From positions 18,839 to 82,838 of the forward strand of contig JAJDOH010000003.1 of the NCBI GenBank assembly GCA_022340265.1: a DNA stretch of 64,000 nt. Direction: 5' to 3'. Every line of letters starts with the position of its first letter. The first letter of the stretch is position 1. Of this stretch, positions 1 through 9,665 are shown piece by piece. The notes beneath the pieces were generated by a model that searched no databases, was not told the origin of the DNA, and worked only from the letters and a program-made list of their open reading frames with translations. A program made the translations under genes and the position numbers. Origin of the DNA: Deltaproteobacteria bacterium. GTDB lineage: Bacteria > Desulfobacterota > DSM-4660 > Desulfatiglandales > Desulfatiglandaceae.

Positions 1-394
1 GGGTGGGTGGCGGCACGGTGCTCCGATTCCAAAAAATGGTACGTTTCCCATCTTCCGCCGTCACCGCAATAAAGGCAAACTGCGAGTCATAACCCGGAAC
101 TGTTTTCAAACAGGAGGAATCCACTCCTTCTTTAGCGAGCGTTTCCGCAATCAGAAAACCGAAGGAATCATCTGAAATGCCGCTTAAAAGCGAGGTCGGA
201 ACACCCCACCTGGAAAGGGCTGCCATGGCCGTTGCGGCCGGACCGCCGCAACTGGTAAAGAGTCCTTCCAGCTCCATTTTGGTGTCTTCAGGGGGATAGT
301 CGGGCACACGACCCACATAGTCCACACAAACCTGACCCAATCCGACCACCAGAACGGATTCTGAAGGCTTCTTCTCGGTATTAAGGCTTGACAT
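1..394 (-). CDS. PfkB-family carbohydrate kinase, N-terminal part (truncated by window edge)
   Basis: The reading frame starts at the ATG complementary to 392-394 and stays open to base 1, so about 131 N-terminal residues are present. A hydrophobic strand ending in a Gly-Leu-Gly-Gln turn is followed by a GGPAATAMAALSRWG segment and a SGISDDSFG segment. These are typical of the PfkB/ribokinase N-terminal domain, where the GG-containing loop contacts the sugar. The ATP-binding C-terminal half lies outside the window, so the substrate cannot be named. The start overlaps the end of the upstream DsrE-family gene by 14 bp, suggesting translational coupling. Confidence 0.85.
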   Translation of the reverse strand, partial: MSSLNTEKKPSESVLVVGLGQVCVDYVGRVPDYPPEDTKMELEGLFTSCGGPAATAMAALSRWGVPTSLLSGISDDSFGFLIAETLAKEGVDSSCLKTVPGYDSQFAFIAVTAEDGKRTIFWNRSTVPPPT

Positions 395-728
395 AGGCAC
401 AGCCGTCAGCCTGGCGTTCAATCAATTCCAGAACGCCCGCCTTGGTGACCTCACATCCTTTAACAAGCGCTTTGGGATCAATCTTAAAGTTGGCAAGGGA
501 GTTATTGCACATGAAAAAACGAACCCCCTGACCGGAAAGTGCCTCTATGCGAGAGCTGCTGTAGGAAGCGTTTTCCTTTACAAAAAGACGAACCGCAGAA
601 CCGTTTGCCACCAGGGAAATGGCGGCATCCTTGGCGGAAATCTCTTTCAATAGGTTGCTGATGTTGCTCAGCGCCATCAACAGCCTTTTCTCTTCATCCA
701 CATCCAGATGAAAAACAACTTTCATCAT
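381..728 (-). CDS. DsrE/DsrF-like small protein
   Basis: This 115-residue cytosolic protein has the alternating beta-alpha pattern of the DsrE fold. It starts with a KVVFHLDVDEEKR strand-turn, has a central Asn-Gly loop, and carries a VRFFMCNNSLA segment in which the Cys sits where sulfur-carrier DsrE/TusD proteins carry their persulfide cysteine. There is no signal peptide or membrane segment. Family knowledge suggests sulfur trafficking or a structural role, but a single conserved Cys does not prove sulfur transfer. Two adjacent ATGs are possible starts; a GAGG stretch precedes them. It lies between the hybrid kinase and the PfkB gene, all on the minus strand. Confidence 0.75.
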   Translation of the reverse strand: MMKVVFHLDVDEEKRLLMALSNISNLLKEISAKDAAISLVANGSAVRLFVKENASYSSSRIEALSGQGVRFFMCNNSLANFKIDPKALVKGCEVTKAGVLELIERQADGCAYVKP

Positions 729-738
729 CTTTCGCGCC

Positions 739-3165
739 TCACTTCCTGGTCAATTTCCTTAGATTCATATTTAATTTTTCCAAAATCCATTTTTCGAGCA
801 CTTTGAAGACCACCTCTCTTTTGATCGGTTTTGTGATATAGTCATCCATCCCCGCTTCAAGACATTTCTCCCGGTCTCCCTTCATGGCGTGCGCTGTCAT
901 GGCAACAATCGGTATGGTGTCAAATCCCTTCTCCCTGATTGCCCTCGTCGCTGCCAGTCCGTCCATCTCAGGCATCTGAAGGTCCATGAATATTAGATCG
1001 AAATCCTTCGGAGATGCCATGTATTTTTCAATTGCTTCTTTACCGTTATTGGCAACGGCCACCCGATAACCGGCCTTGGTGAGCATGATCTTTGCCAGTT
1101 TCTGGTTGACGGGATTATCCTCGGCTAAAAGGATACAAAGTGAATGCTTCATCTCCTCCAAAAGCGAGTATTGGGTGACGATCTTCTTTCTGATACCTTC
1201 AGGACCTTGAGAATTGACCTTTACCTCTCCGATCAATCTCACCATCATTTGAAGCAGTTTTTCCCTGTGGATGGGTTTGCTCAAAAATCCATCGAAGCCG
1301 GCCTTCTTGCATGATTCGGCTTCACGTTCCATGAGCGAAGAAAGTGCAATCATGGGAAGATCTCGAAGCGGTGCTTCCTCGTTGCGAATCCTTTTTGCCA
1401 CCTCATACCCGCTCATAACCGGCATCTGGATATCGCTGAGGCACAGGTCAAAGGGGTTTCCGACCGCCAGGGCTTTGCGCAAGATTGGCACAACCGCTTC
1501 ACCGTCTTCAATGGCAACCACCGCCATGCCCGCAGATTCTAAAATATGTGTCAAGATCTCCAGGTTTCTCAGATTATCATCAACAATAAGAATCCTCCTG
1601 TCACGGAGCGTTAGGGGCCTCAGTCTTCCGGCGGTCTCTGTCCGTTCCGCCTTGCCCAGCCATGCGGTAAAATGGAAGGTACTACCTTTATTCATCTCAC
1701 TTTCAACCCAGATGTCACCATCCATAAATCGGGATATTTGTTTGCATATGGTGAGGCCTAAACCGGTACCGCCATACTTTCTCGTCATGGAACCATCAGC
1801 CTGTTGAAATGGATCAAAGATGAAAGACAACTTGTCTTCCGGAATACCCATGCCCGTATCCCGAACCGTGGCGTGAAGTTTTACCCGATCCGTTTCTTCG
1901 GCCTCTGCTTCAAGTGAAAGTTCGATCTCTCCCGATTCGGTAAACTTGGAAGCATTGCTCATCAGGTTGGCCAGAACCTGCCGATATCGTCCCGGGTCAC
2001 CTTCTACCAACGGCGGGATGTCTGCTCCGATACGGCAAAGGATCTCAACCGGTTTGGACCCAACCCTTGGACGGATTATTTCACAGACATCATAGGAGAG
2101 AAGCTCGGGGTCAAAATCAATCTTCTCAAAATCCAAATCGCCTGCCTCAATCTTGGAAAAATCAAGGATGTCGTTTAATAAGGAAAGCAGAGATTCTCCG
2201 CTCTTCTTAACCGTCATTGCATAATCTCTCTGATCTTCCGCAAGATCGGTATCGAGCAACATATCCGTAAAACCGATCACCGCATTCATCGGGGTGCGGA
2301 TTTCATGGCTCATGTTGGCTAGAAAATGGGATTTGGTCCGCGAAGCGGTTTCGGCTTTTTCTTTGGCCTCGGTAAGGGTCTGCTCCACCTTTCTGCGCGC
2401 TGTAATATCGGTCAGAATCACGGCAGCACTTGACGTTTCGTCATTCAGCGGCAATATGCTTACGCTGACCTCGCGATGGTTAAGTGCAAGGGGTGAATCA
2501 TCGCCCATGGTCAACGGAATGTCGCCAAGCCGCTCCAGTGCCACACGCATACGCCTGCCATCCTGGTCCGGAAACAGTTTCGCAATATGCATGCCGTATA
2601 CGCTTTTTTCGGGCAAACCGATCAGTGTGAGTGCACTGGGGTTGGCATAGGTAATTCTGCCGGCAGCGGTGACTTCAAAAACCCCTTCAGACATTTTGGC
2701 AATAATCATCTTGTAACGTTTAATAACCGAAAGCAATTCCTGTTTAATATTTTGCTGAGTATAACCACCACGGTCAACGGGCTCCACCGATTCGGGCTGC
2801 TCCAGGGAGGCCAATACCTCTCCGGCCATCTCATTGAAGGGACCTTTAACAATGAAATGATCTGCTCCAAGGTTCCGATAATCGGTGGTATCATCGTCGC
2901 AGAGAGCGGAAAGAATGATCAGGAAGGTATTTTTTAAAATCGGATTTTGCCGAATCAGAAAACAGAGCTCCTCGCCGCTAATGTTGGGCATTACCAGATC
3001 AACAAAAATCACGTCCGGCACCAGGGTTTCCAGGATGTCCAAGGCGGAAAGGCCATCTTCCGCTGTTACGACTTCATGCCCTTTTTCGGACAGAACATCC
3101 TTCATAAACGATAGGATTAGTTTGTCATTATCAACAACCAATATTTTTTTTCTTTTATATTTCAT
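739..3165 (-). CDS. Hybrid sensor histidine kinase with three receiver domains
   Basis: This 808-residue protein has no membrane segment, so it is probably a cytosolic sensor kinase. The order is: receiver domain at about 5-120 with acceptor Asp56; PAS domain at about 155-260; HisKA at about 275-345 with phospho-accepting His287 in SHEIRTPMN; HATPase_c at about 390-510 with a GTGLGL motif; receiver 2 at about 525-650 (SDIQMPVMSG); and receiver 3 at about 680-800 (FMDLQMPEMDG). A receiver at the N-terminus as well as two at the C-terminus implies that it takes input from another kinase and relays phosphate onward. There is no Hpt domain, so an external Hpt protein is expected. The signal is unknown. 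Confidence 0.95.
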   Translation of the reverse strand: MKYKRKKILVVDNDKLILSFMKDVLSEKGHEVVTAEDGLSALDILETLVPDVIFVDLVMPNISGEELCFLIRQNPILKNTFLIILSALCDDDTTDYRNLGADHFIVKGPFNEMAGEVLASLEQPESVEPVDRGGYTQQNIKQELLSVIKRYKMIIAKMSEGVFEVTAAGRITYANPSALTLIGLPEKSVYGMHIAKLFPDQDGRRMRVALERLGDIPLTMGDDSPLALNHREVSVSILPLNDETSSAAVILTDITARRKVEQTLTEAKEKAETASRTKSHFLANMSHEIRTPMNAVIGFTDMLLDTDLAEDQRDYAMTVKKSGESLLSLLNDILDFSKIEAGDLDFEKIDFDPELLSYDVCEIIRPRVGSKPVEILCRIGADIPPLVEGDPGRYRQVLANLMSNASKFTESGEIELSLEAEAEETDRVKLHATVRDTGMGIPEDKLSFIFDPFQQADGSMTRKYGGTGLGLTICKQISRFMDGDIWVESEMNKGSTFHFTAWLGKAERTETAGRLRPLTLRDRRILIVDDNLRNLEILTHILESAGMAVVAIEDGEAVVPILRKALAVGNPFDLCLSDIQMPVMSGYEVAKRIRNEEAPLRDLPMIALSSLMEREAESCKKAGFDGFLSKPIHREKLLQMMVRLIGEVKVNSQGPEGIRKKIVTQYSLLEEMKHSLCILLAEDNPVNQKLAKIMLTKAGYRVAVANNGKEAIEKYMASPKDFDLIFMDLQMPEMDGLAATRAIREKGFDTIPIVAMTAHAMKGDREKCLEAGMDDYITKPIKREVVFKVLEKWILEKLNMNLRKLTRK

Positions 3166-3274
3166 TGTGTTGACTCAATCTATGCCTCACTGTAAGCTCA
3201 GCGAACACCCGTGAAAAGACTCAAATGCCCCAACACACCTAAATTTTTGCCGTCGGCGTTGGGCAAAGGGTCAA

Positions 3275-5851
3275 TTATTTTTCTTTTTCCGGGACTTTGC
3301 AAGCGCCCACGGCTTCCGCATGGCGTTGGGAAAAGACTGCGCCGACCCTCGCCTTGCCCACTTTCCGGTCCATGGCGTGTACCTTGGCGGCCGCCTTGCG
3401 CGCCGCTTCAACAGCGGCCTCAATTTTGTCCATTTCCGCCCGATCAATACCCGGACGGGCTGCTTCCATGGCCTGCTTCAGAAGCACTTCCGCCTCTTCC
3501 GCCTTCTTTCGAAACTCCGCCGCTTCTTTTTCAGCCCGGATAACCTTGTTTTCCGATTCTTTCAAAGCATCAAGAGCAGCAGCCACTTCAGCATGTTTTC
3601 CTTCTTCCGGTTCCGCATCCAGATCGATATCTTCGGCCGCCAGTACGAGCGCCACACGCATCTCTCGTTTGGCAAGATCATCAATATCCGTATCGTAGGC
3701 ACTCAGGATCTTTCCACTGCCAATGCGAAAGGGCATCATTACCAATGCTGCATTTTCCGAGTTTTGTACAATGGAAAGCGGGTCCGGATCACTGACCACC
3801 TGGGGATCCGCATCAATCCGTATGTCGTCCAGCATCAGACGCAGGTCCTCCCTGACGGATTCAATATCACTTTCCGATCCCGAAACGCCGGCAATCAGAC
3901 GAATGCGGGCATCTTCCCATTGGGCGTTCTGTGTTATGAGATAAGCCAGTAGGAGCATCAAATGCCCGCTCGGATCATCCCGCCACCAAATATCGATGCG
4001 GCGCTCCGATGACGCCACCGTTTCCAGCTCGTTCCATGCCTCGCGTGGCGCTACCAACAGCACGATATTGCATCCCAGACGAAAGGTGGCTTTGATATTA
4101 TTGGCGTAAGCAGTCCTCCGAATCCCGATAATCCCTTCACGAAGCGTACCGGACCAGTTGAAAAGGGCCATGTTGGCTTTTAAAGGCCCGACTCCGTATG
4201 ATTGAATGAGGGTTGAAAGGCCTTGCTGAAGGTCCCGGGCGGTTATCACCAAAGGAAATGCTTCGGGCAGATCGGTGGAAAGGTCTCTTTGCAGTTCGCT
4301 TTTCACTTCTTCGCGCAGGTGTGCGGTTCTCATCACATCCCCTTCCAGCATGCGCACCGCCGTGATCAAACCGCTTCCCCCGTGAATCCATGAAGCAAAA
4401 TGGAGAAGGGGTTTGCGCCGCTCCGGATGGTTTGAGAAGACCAGAATCTGAGGCCGCCAGTCCCGGGGATGCTCCGTTTCCCTGGAAACTGCCAGCAGGT
4501 GTTCGCGAACCTGCTGAAGGTTAAAGGAACGGCGACTGTCCGCCCATCTGGCCGGACCGGCCGTTCGCTTGAGATACTGAAATATGGCGAACAAGACGGT
4601 TACGGCGATGATACCGGCTTTAAAATCGATGGCCAACATGACCCCCAGGCAGGCCAATGCCCCGACCAGGCTGAGACGATAATGAAACCATCGAAATCGG
4701 GGACGAAAGGAAGGGCTGGCCGAACGTGCCTCAAAAAACGTGGCATAATTTAACAGGCCGTAGCTGATGAGAAAGAACATGCTCACCACCGGCGCGATGA
4801 CGTTCAGGTTCCCGAGTGCTACGGTGGCCAATGCAATAGCCGCACTTAACAGCACGCCGTGACGGGGATTGTTTGTGGGGCCCGACCCTTTGGAAAAAAG
4901 CAGGAGAAACGGAAAGATACGGTCCGCGGACAGGGATTGAAGGATGCGAGGGGCCCCCAGAAAGGAGGCCATGGCTGACGAGAGGGTCGCCGCAATCACA
5001 CCGGCATCAATGAGAAAGGAAAACCGGGCAACCTTGCCCATGGCGCCGTAATCCGCCGCCAGGATGTTCCGGGACAAAACCCCCGCAAATACCACGGCAA
5101 CCCCGAAATAAACCAGGATTGAAATTCCCACCGCCATAAAGGTGCCCAAAGGGAGGCTCTTTCCGGGATCCTTGAGATCTCCGGACATGCTCACCCCTTG
5201 TGTAAATCCTGTAACCGCGGGGAAAAAGATGGCAAACAGGACCCAGAACGGAATGCCTGAAGCGGCGTCTGTCCAGTTCCGGGAAAGGACAACACCGTCC
5301 CACCGGGAAAACCCTCCCCAGAAGAAAGAAACCAGTGCCAAGCCGATCAAAAGCATGACCACGTATTGAAACCGGGTGGCCCAGTCCGCACCCAGCCAGG
5401 CCAATATGAAAAGAAGAAGGACGGCCACCTCCGCAATCATCCGTGTGGACAACCATTCTGAAACGGGCAGAATTTCGGTCATGGCTTCTCCGAAACCCAT
5501 GCAATAGAAGGCGATGGAAACGGATTGCGCCAGAAACAGGACAATCCCAATGGCCCCGCCGAATTCAACACCCAGAGTTCGCGAGATCAGGTAATAGTCC
5601 CCTCCCCCTTTGACCTTGAGATTGGTGGAGATGGCCGCCAGGGAGATACTGGTCAGCACCGAAATGGCATTGGCCAGCCCGATCATGATCAAGGCCCGTC
5701 CCAGTCCGGCATTTCCCACCACATAACCCAGACGGAGAAAGAGGATAATCCCCAGGATGGTCAGAACACTGGGCGTAAAAACGCCGGCGAATGTCCCCAG
5801 CTTGCCGCTTTGGGGTTTGGACGTCAGGTTCGGGGAAATGTTTTTTTTCAC
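3275..5851 (-). CDS. SLC12-like (cation-chloride cotransporter type) APC-superfamily permease with C-terminal coiled coil
   Basis: This 858-residue integral membrane protein opens with the GTFAGVFTPSVLTILGIILF segment characteristic of bacterial and eukaryotic Na-K-Cl cotransporter-like permeases. About 12 hydrophobic segments fill residues 20-430. A long soluble C-terminal region (about 440-740) resembles the cytoplasmic SLC12 domain. It ends in a highly charged Ala/Glu/Lys-rich coiled coil (about 745-835). The family moves cations with chloride or amino acids; the ion cannot be read from sequence. It lies 109 bp upstream of the hybrid kinase on the same strand. The coiled-coil tail suggests oligomerisation or a cytosolic partner. 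Confidence 0.85.
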   Translation of the reverse strand: MKKNISPNLTSKPQSGKLGTFAGVFTPSVLTILGIILFLRLGYVVGNAGLGRALIMIGLANAISVLTSISLAAISTNLKVKGGGDYYLISRTLGVEFGGAIGIVLFLAQSVSIAFYCMGFGEAMTEILPVSEWLSTRMIAEVAVLLLFILAWLGADWATRFQYVVMLLIGLALVSFFWGGFSRWDGVVLSRNWTDAASGIPFWVLFAIFFPAVTGFTQGVSMSGDLKDPGKSLPLGTFMAVGISILVYFGVAVVFAGVLSRNILAADYGAMGKVARFSFLIDAGVIAATLSSAMASFLGAPRILQSLSADRIFPFLLLFSKGSGPTNNPRHGVLLSAAIALATVALGNLNVIAPVVSMFFLISYGLLNYATFFEARSASPSFRPRFRWFHYRLSLVGALACLGVMLAIDFKAGIIAVTVLFAIFQYLKRTAGPARWADSRRSFNLQQVREHLLAVSRETEHPRDWRPQILVFSNHPERRKPLLHFASWIHGGSGLITAVRMLEGDVMRTAHLREEVKSELQRDLSTDLPEAFPLVITARDLQQGLSTLIQSYGVGPLKANMALFNWSGTLREGIIGIRRTAYANNIKATFRLGCNIVLLVAPREAWNELETVASSERRIDIWWRDDPSGHLMLLLAYLITQNAQWEDARIRLIAGVSGSESDIESVREDLRLMLDDIRIDADPQVVSDPDPLSIVQNSENAALVMMPFRIGSGKILSAYDTDIDDLAKREMRVALVLAAEDIDLDAEPEEGKHAEVAAALDALKESENKVIRAEKEAAEFRKKAEEAEVLLKQAMEAARPGIDRAEMDKIEAAVEAARKAAAKVHAMDRKVGKARVGAVFSQRHAEAVGACKVPEKEK

Positions 5852-6026
5852 GAAAACCTCTTACGCTGATTCTCTCTAGCCAGGACTCTGGGAATGGTAA
5901 CAACCCGGCAAGCACCTTGCAAGCGGTTTATTCTTGGGAAAATCTCAAAGAAGATTCTTGCCATAAAGCCGGAAAAGACGATAAACAGAAAAGAAGGCAT
6001 GTCAAAATATTATGAGGAGGATAGTG

Positions 6027-6581
6027 ATGAATGTTTCGGAAGCGATCCTGACAAGAAAAAGTGTACGCGCTTATTTGGACAAACCGGTTCCCGCCGAGGA
6101 TCTGGAAAAAATTATCGAAGCCGGTCAATGGGCACCCAATGCAGGGGAATTTCAGATTTCAGTGATCCGCAACAGGAAATTGCAAAAACGGATCAATGAC
6201 GCAACACATGATAAAATGGTGAACTCCGGCATCGAATTCTTGCGTCAGAGGGTATCCCTGCCCGGGTATCAGCCGCTTTATGGCGCACCCATGCTGATCC
6301 TTCTTTCCGCACCCGCCGAGGCGCCATACAGCGCGGTCAATGCATCACTGGCTGCGGAGAACATGCTCCTCCAGGCAACCGAAATGGGCCTGGGGTCGTG
6401 CTATCTTGTTTCCCCTACCCTGGCGCTGAACGACGCTGACAACGGTTCTCTGGCGCAGGAGGCGGGCATTCCGGACGGGTGCAAACTCCAGTGTGCCGTT
6501 ATCCTGGGATATGCCGCCGCTGAAAACAAATATAGCGTTGGCGAACGCGCTAAGAGGGGGACTGTTCATTACGTGGACTGA
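6027..6581 (+). CDS. Nitroreductase-family FMN oxidoreductase
   Basis: This 184-residue protein begins MNVSEAILTRKSVRAYLDKP, the typical nitroreductase N-terminus with its Arg-Lys-Ser-Val-Arg FMN phosphate-binding stretch. It has a Glu-Ala-Gly-Gln-Trp-Ala-Pro-Asn segment near 30-37 and an AAENMLLQATEMGLGSCYL segment contacting FMN and the dimer partner. The ATG at 6027 is chosen over the in-frame ATG at 6012 because GAGGAGG (6014-6020) lies at the right distance. The substrate is unknown; family members reduce nitroaromatics, quinones or flavins with NAD(P)H. The stop is 16 bp before the molybdopterin gene, so the two are probably co-transcribed. Confidence 0.9.
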   Translation: MNVSEAILTRKSVRAYLDKPVPAEDLEKIIEAGQWAPNAGEFQISVIRNRKLQKRINDATHDKMVNSGIEFLRQRVSLPGYQPLYGAPMLILLSAPAEAPYSAVNASLAAENMLLQATEMGLGSCYLVSPTLALNDADNGSLAQEAGIPDGCKLQCAVILGYAAAENKYSVGERAKRGTVHYVD

Positions 6582-6597
6582 ATGATGGAGGAAAAAC

Positions 6598-8718
6598 ATG
6601 CATCAGGAGCCTCGAATCGTCCGATCGTCCTGCCGCGGGTGCCACGGCGTGTGCCAGGTGTTGGTTCACATGGACGGGGAGAAAATCGTAAAGGTTTCCG
6701 GGGATCCGGACAGCGTCACCAGCCGGGGGTATCTTTGTCCCAAAGGAGCAGCCGCACCTGAGATACTCTACCATCCAGACAGATTGAAATTTCCCCTTCG
6801 GAGGGTGGGAGCGCGCGGCGAAAACAAATGGGAGCGCACATCCTGGGAGGCGGCCATCGCTGAAATGGTCGAGCGATTCGACCGCATTCGCCGGGAATGG
6901 GGCTCGGAATATTTCGCCATGGCGCAGGGTACCGGCAGGCCCTACACCGAGTTCACCATCCGGTTTGCCAACGCCTTTGGAACACCCAATTTCATCAATC
7001 CCGGACACCTGTGTTACCTGCCGAGAGTTATTGCAAGCGACATTACCTTGGGCGGCCTTCCGGTGAGCGATATCTACGGTTTCGGCGGTAAGAGCCCCGC
7101 GTGCATTCTCAACTGGGGCTGCAACCATGTGGAAACGGGGAGCGCCGACGGAATGTGCGGGGCCATGTTCAAAAGGGTCGTCAGGAAAGCGGAAAGCGTC
7201 ATCGTTGTCGACCCCCGAGGCATCGGTCTTGTCAAGGGAGCCGATCACTGGTTGCAGCTCCGGCCGGGAACCGAATGCGCTTTGGCCCTGGCCATGATCC
7301 ATACGGTCATAACGGAAGGCCTGTTTGACGGTGATTTTGTGCGCCATTACACCTTCGGCTTCGAGCCCTTGGCCAGGCACGTCCGGTTTTTCACGCCGGA
7401 GTGGGCCGAACCCATCACCCGCGTTCCCGCCGAAAGTATCCGCGCCGCGGCAAGAAAATTCGCCACAACCAAGCCGGCCTGCCTTCAGTGGGGCAATGGC
7501 ATCGATACCAGTGTAAACGGCTTCCAGACGGGGAGAGCGCTCCTCATCCTGATGGGACTCACCGGTAACATCGATGTCCCCGGCGGCAATGTTCTTTGGG
7601 TCCCGCCGCAAGGAATTCGGCCCAAGTCCCCGCTCATAGACATGAACGTCGCCGGTGTGCAGTTTCTGCCGCCCGAGAAAAAGGCCCGCATCCTCACGGG
7701 AGGCAAATACCCCTTTGCTCCCAACTGTCATCCGCCCACCTTCTGGAAATCGATGGTCACCGGAGATCCCTACCGTGTCCGCGGCATCTGGATCGTCGGC
7801 TCCAACCCGCTAGTCACCGGCACCCAGGGGCTCACCGTCGAAAAGGCGCTCCGGAACCACATGGAATACACGGTGGTTTCGGACCTCTTCATGACGCCCA
7901 CCGCCCAACTGGCCGACCTCGTTCTTCCGGCGGCTCACTGGCTGGAACAGGACGACGTGGTGTACATGCACAAGATATGGTGCGTACTGGCACGCAAAAA
8001 GGTGGCCCGGATCGGCGAGACCCGGGACGACCGGGATGTGATTTTCGACGTGGCACATGGCCTGGGCCTTCGGGAGGCCTTCCCATGGCCGGACCGATAT
8101 GCTTATCTGGACTGGCTTCTGGAAGAGACGGGAATGAACTTCAAGGCCTTCAAGGAAAAAGAGGTTCTCATGGGTGATATGCGGTACCGAAAGTACGAAT
8201 CGGACGGTTTCAAGACCCCTTCGGGCAAATTCGAATTTTATTCAAAAGTGATGGAGCACGAAGGAAGACCGCCCATGCCGCTCTATGTAGAACCACCCCT
8301 GTCACCCATCTCCACTCCGGATTTGATGACCGAATATCCTTTTATTCTCATGTCCGGAACCAAGAAGCTGGCCTTCTTTCACTCGGAGTATCACCAAATC
8401 CAATCCCTGCGCAAAAGGCATCCGGACCCCGTTGTGGAGATCCATCCAACAGCCGCGGCACGCCTCGGCATTTCCGAGGACAGCTGGGTAGTTGTGGAAT
8501 CACCCCATGGTCGCGCCAAATTGAGAGCGAAGCTCTTCGACGGCATCGCCCCAGACGTGGTGAATGCCGAACATGCATGGTGGTATCCGGAAGCACCGCC
8601 GCCGGATTACCAATGGCGGGTCTCCTGTGCCAACCTGCTTTACGGGGATGATCATTTCGACCCCGACACCGGGTCGGAGCCGCTCAAGTGTTATATCTGC
8701 AAGGTATATAGGGCTTGA
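6598..8718 (+). CDS. Molybdopterin (MopB) oxidoreductase, acetylene-hydratase/DMSO-reductase superfamily
   Basis: This 706-residue protein has no Tat signal, so it is predicted to be cytosolic. Cys12, Cys15, Cys19 and Cys47 form a [4Fe-4S] site (C-x2-C-x3-C-x27-C). Cys139, in GHLCYLPR, is positioned like the metal-ligand cysteine of Pelobacter acetylene hydratase. Bis-MGD binding segments follow (NWGCNHVETG, VDPRGIG, QWGNGID, IVGSNPLVTG), and the C-terminal MGD-binding domain starts near 600. The ligand type and lack of a redox partner subunit fit a soluble non-respiratory MopB enzyme, possibly taking electrons from the nitroreductase-like neighbour. The substrate is not known. A second MopB enzyme is at 34138-36345. 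Confidence 0.92.
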   Translation: MHQEPRIVRSSCRGCHGVCQVLVHMDGEKIVKVSGDPDSVTSRGYLCPKGAAAPEILYHPDRLKFPLRRVGARGENKWERTSWEAAIAEMVERFDRIRREWGSEYFAMAQGTGRPYTEFTIRFANAFGTPNFINPGHLCYLPRVIASDITLGGLPVSDIYGFGGKSPACILNWGCNHVETGSADGMCGAMFKRVVRKAESVIVVDPRGIGLVKGADHWLQLRPGTECALALAMIHTVITEGLFDGDFVRHYTFGFEPLARHVRFFTPEWAEPITRVPAESIRAAARKFATTKPACLQWGNGIDTSVNGFQTGRALLILMGLTGNIDVPGGNVLWVPPQGIRPKSPLIDMNVAGVQFLPPEKKARILTGGKYPFAPNCHPPTFWKSMVTGDPYRVRGIWIVGSNPLVTGTQGLTVEKALRNHMEYTVVSDLFMTPTAQLADLVLPAAHWLEQDDVVYMHKIWCVLARKKVARIGETRDDRDVIFDVAHGLGLREAFPWPDRYAYLDWLLEETGMNFKAFKEKEVLMGDMRYRKYESDGFKTPSGKFEFYSKVMEHEGRPPMPLYVEPPLSPISTPDLMTEYPFILMSGTKKLAFFHSEYHQIQSLRKRHPDPVVEIHPTAAARLGISEDSWVVVESPHGRAKLRAKLFDGIAPDVVNAEHAWWYPEAPPPDYQWRVSCANLLYGDDHFDPDTGSEPLKCYICKVYRA

Positions 8719-8730
8719 GAGGCGCTAACC

Positions 8731-9540
8731 TTGAAGCACATTCTATTATCGCTGATCCTCTTTTTGTCTGCGGCAACGGTGTCCGGCGGGATGACTGAGC
8801 TGGCGGTACGCGATGATCCACCCGTGCCACAACTCGCCAGGGTCTTTGAAAAGAAAGTGGCGGAGATTTCCGCCGTCAAGGCGTTGATGGTCAAACAGAC
8901 CAATCGTTTCCGGAAAGAGGAAGGCCTTGAACCCGTTGAGTTGAACAAAGCGCTGAGCGAAACATCACAACATTTCGCCGATTTCATGGCCCGCACGAAG
9001 AAGTACGGTCACACGGCAGATGGTCGTTTGCCGTCTGAGCGAGCGCAGGCCCAGGGATATCAATATTGTATGGTCTCCGAAAACATTGCCTACCAGTTTC
9101 GTTTAGAGGGATTCAGTACGGAAGAATTGGCAAAGGTTTTCGTTACCGGATGGAAGAAGTCCCCGGAACACCGCAAGAATATGGTGGATCCCGGTTTCGT
9201 AGAAATCGGCGTGGGTGTGGCTCAGGACCCTACGTCCGGAAGGTATTTTGCCGTGCAGATGTTCGGACGCCCCAAATCCATGGGAATTCGCTTCCAGTTG
9301 GCCAATAAGTCAGGTCAGACTGTTTATTATACCCTTTCAAACCGCGAAAGCCGCCACGAATATTCCCTGCCGCCGCAGGCGATCCAGACCCATGAAAGAT
9401 GTCTTCCAACGATACTTGAACTCTCTGATATGGAGATGAAGACAACCATATCGGACGGCACCTGTTACACCGTCGGCAGCGGAAAAAGGGGGGAATTGAC
9501 CCTCACAACCGGCAGTCTACGGGATCGGGGACGCCCTTAA
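8731..9540 (+). CDS. Secreted CAP (SCP/PR1-like) domain protein
   Basis: This 269-residue protein starts at TTG 8731, twelve bases after the MopB stop, with an N-terminal signal peptide (Lys-His then a hydrophobic run to about residue 19). The CAP domain spans about 45-180: a HTADGR segment with the conserved His, ENIAYQ with the conserved Glu, and GWKKSPEHRKNMVDPGF with the second His. The last ~90 residues form a beta-rich tail. The CAP role in bacteria is not settled. The final seven codons and the stop lie inside the 95-bp repeat that recurs at 10282, so the natural C-terminus may have been replaced. Confidence 0.85.
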   Translation: MKHILLSLILFLSAATVSGGMTELAVRDDPPVPQLARVFEKKVAEISAVKALMVKQTNRFRKEEGLEPVELNKALSETSQHFADFMARTKKYGHTADGRLPSERAQAQGYQYCMVSENIAYQFRLEGFSTEELAKVFVTGWKKSPEHRKNMVDPGFVEIGVGVAQDPTSGRYFAVQMFGRPKSMGIRFQLANKSGQTVYYTLSNRESRHEYSLPPQAIQTHERCLPTILELSDMEMKTTISDGTCYTVGSGKRGELTLTTGSLRDRGRP

Positions 9541-9613
9541 AATCATAAGTTCCTGAATGGTCGTATATGAAATTAATTATCCATGATACGCCAGGATTAA
9601 AATGTGAGTGATA
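9519..9613 (+). repeat. 95-bp direct repeat, left copy
   Basis: Bases 9519-9613 match 10282-10376 with three mismatches in 95 positions and no gaps (offset 763). The copy begins inside the last codons of the CAP-domain gene and continues into the intergenic region. The two copies bracket the toxin-antitoxin pair. The GGGATCGGGGACGCCC edge resembles REP-like edges seen in related genomes, but no transposase is present here. Confidence 0.97.
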
Positions 9614-9665
9614 ATTGAAAGGAAGAAGTGAATTTTTTTTCAACCGCCTCGTCCAACCAGCTAGT

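Noticed and set aside
6550..7731. A 393-codon minus-strand open frame opposite the first MopB gene
   Set aside because: It is antisense to a well-supported enzyme, has no ribosome site and shows no protein family; it arises from high-GC codon bias.
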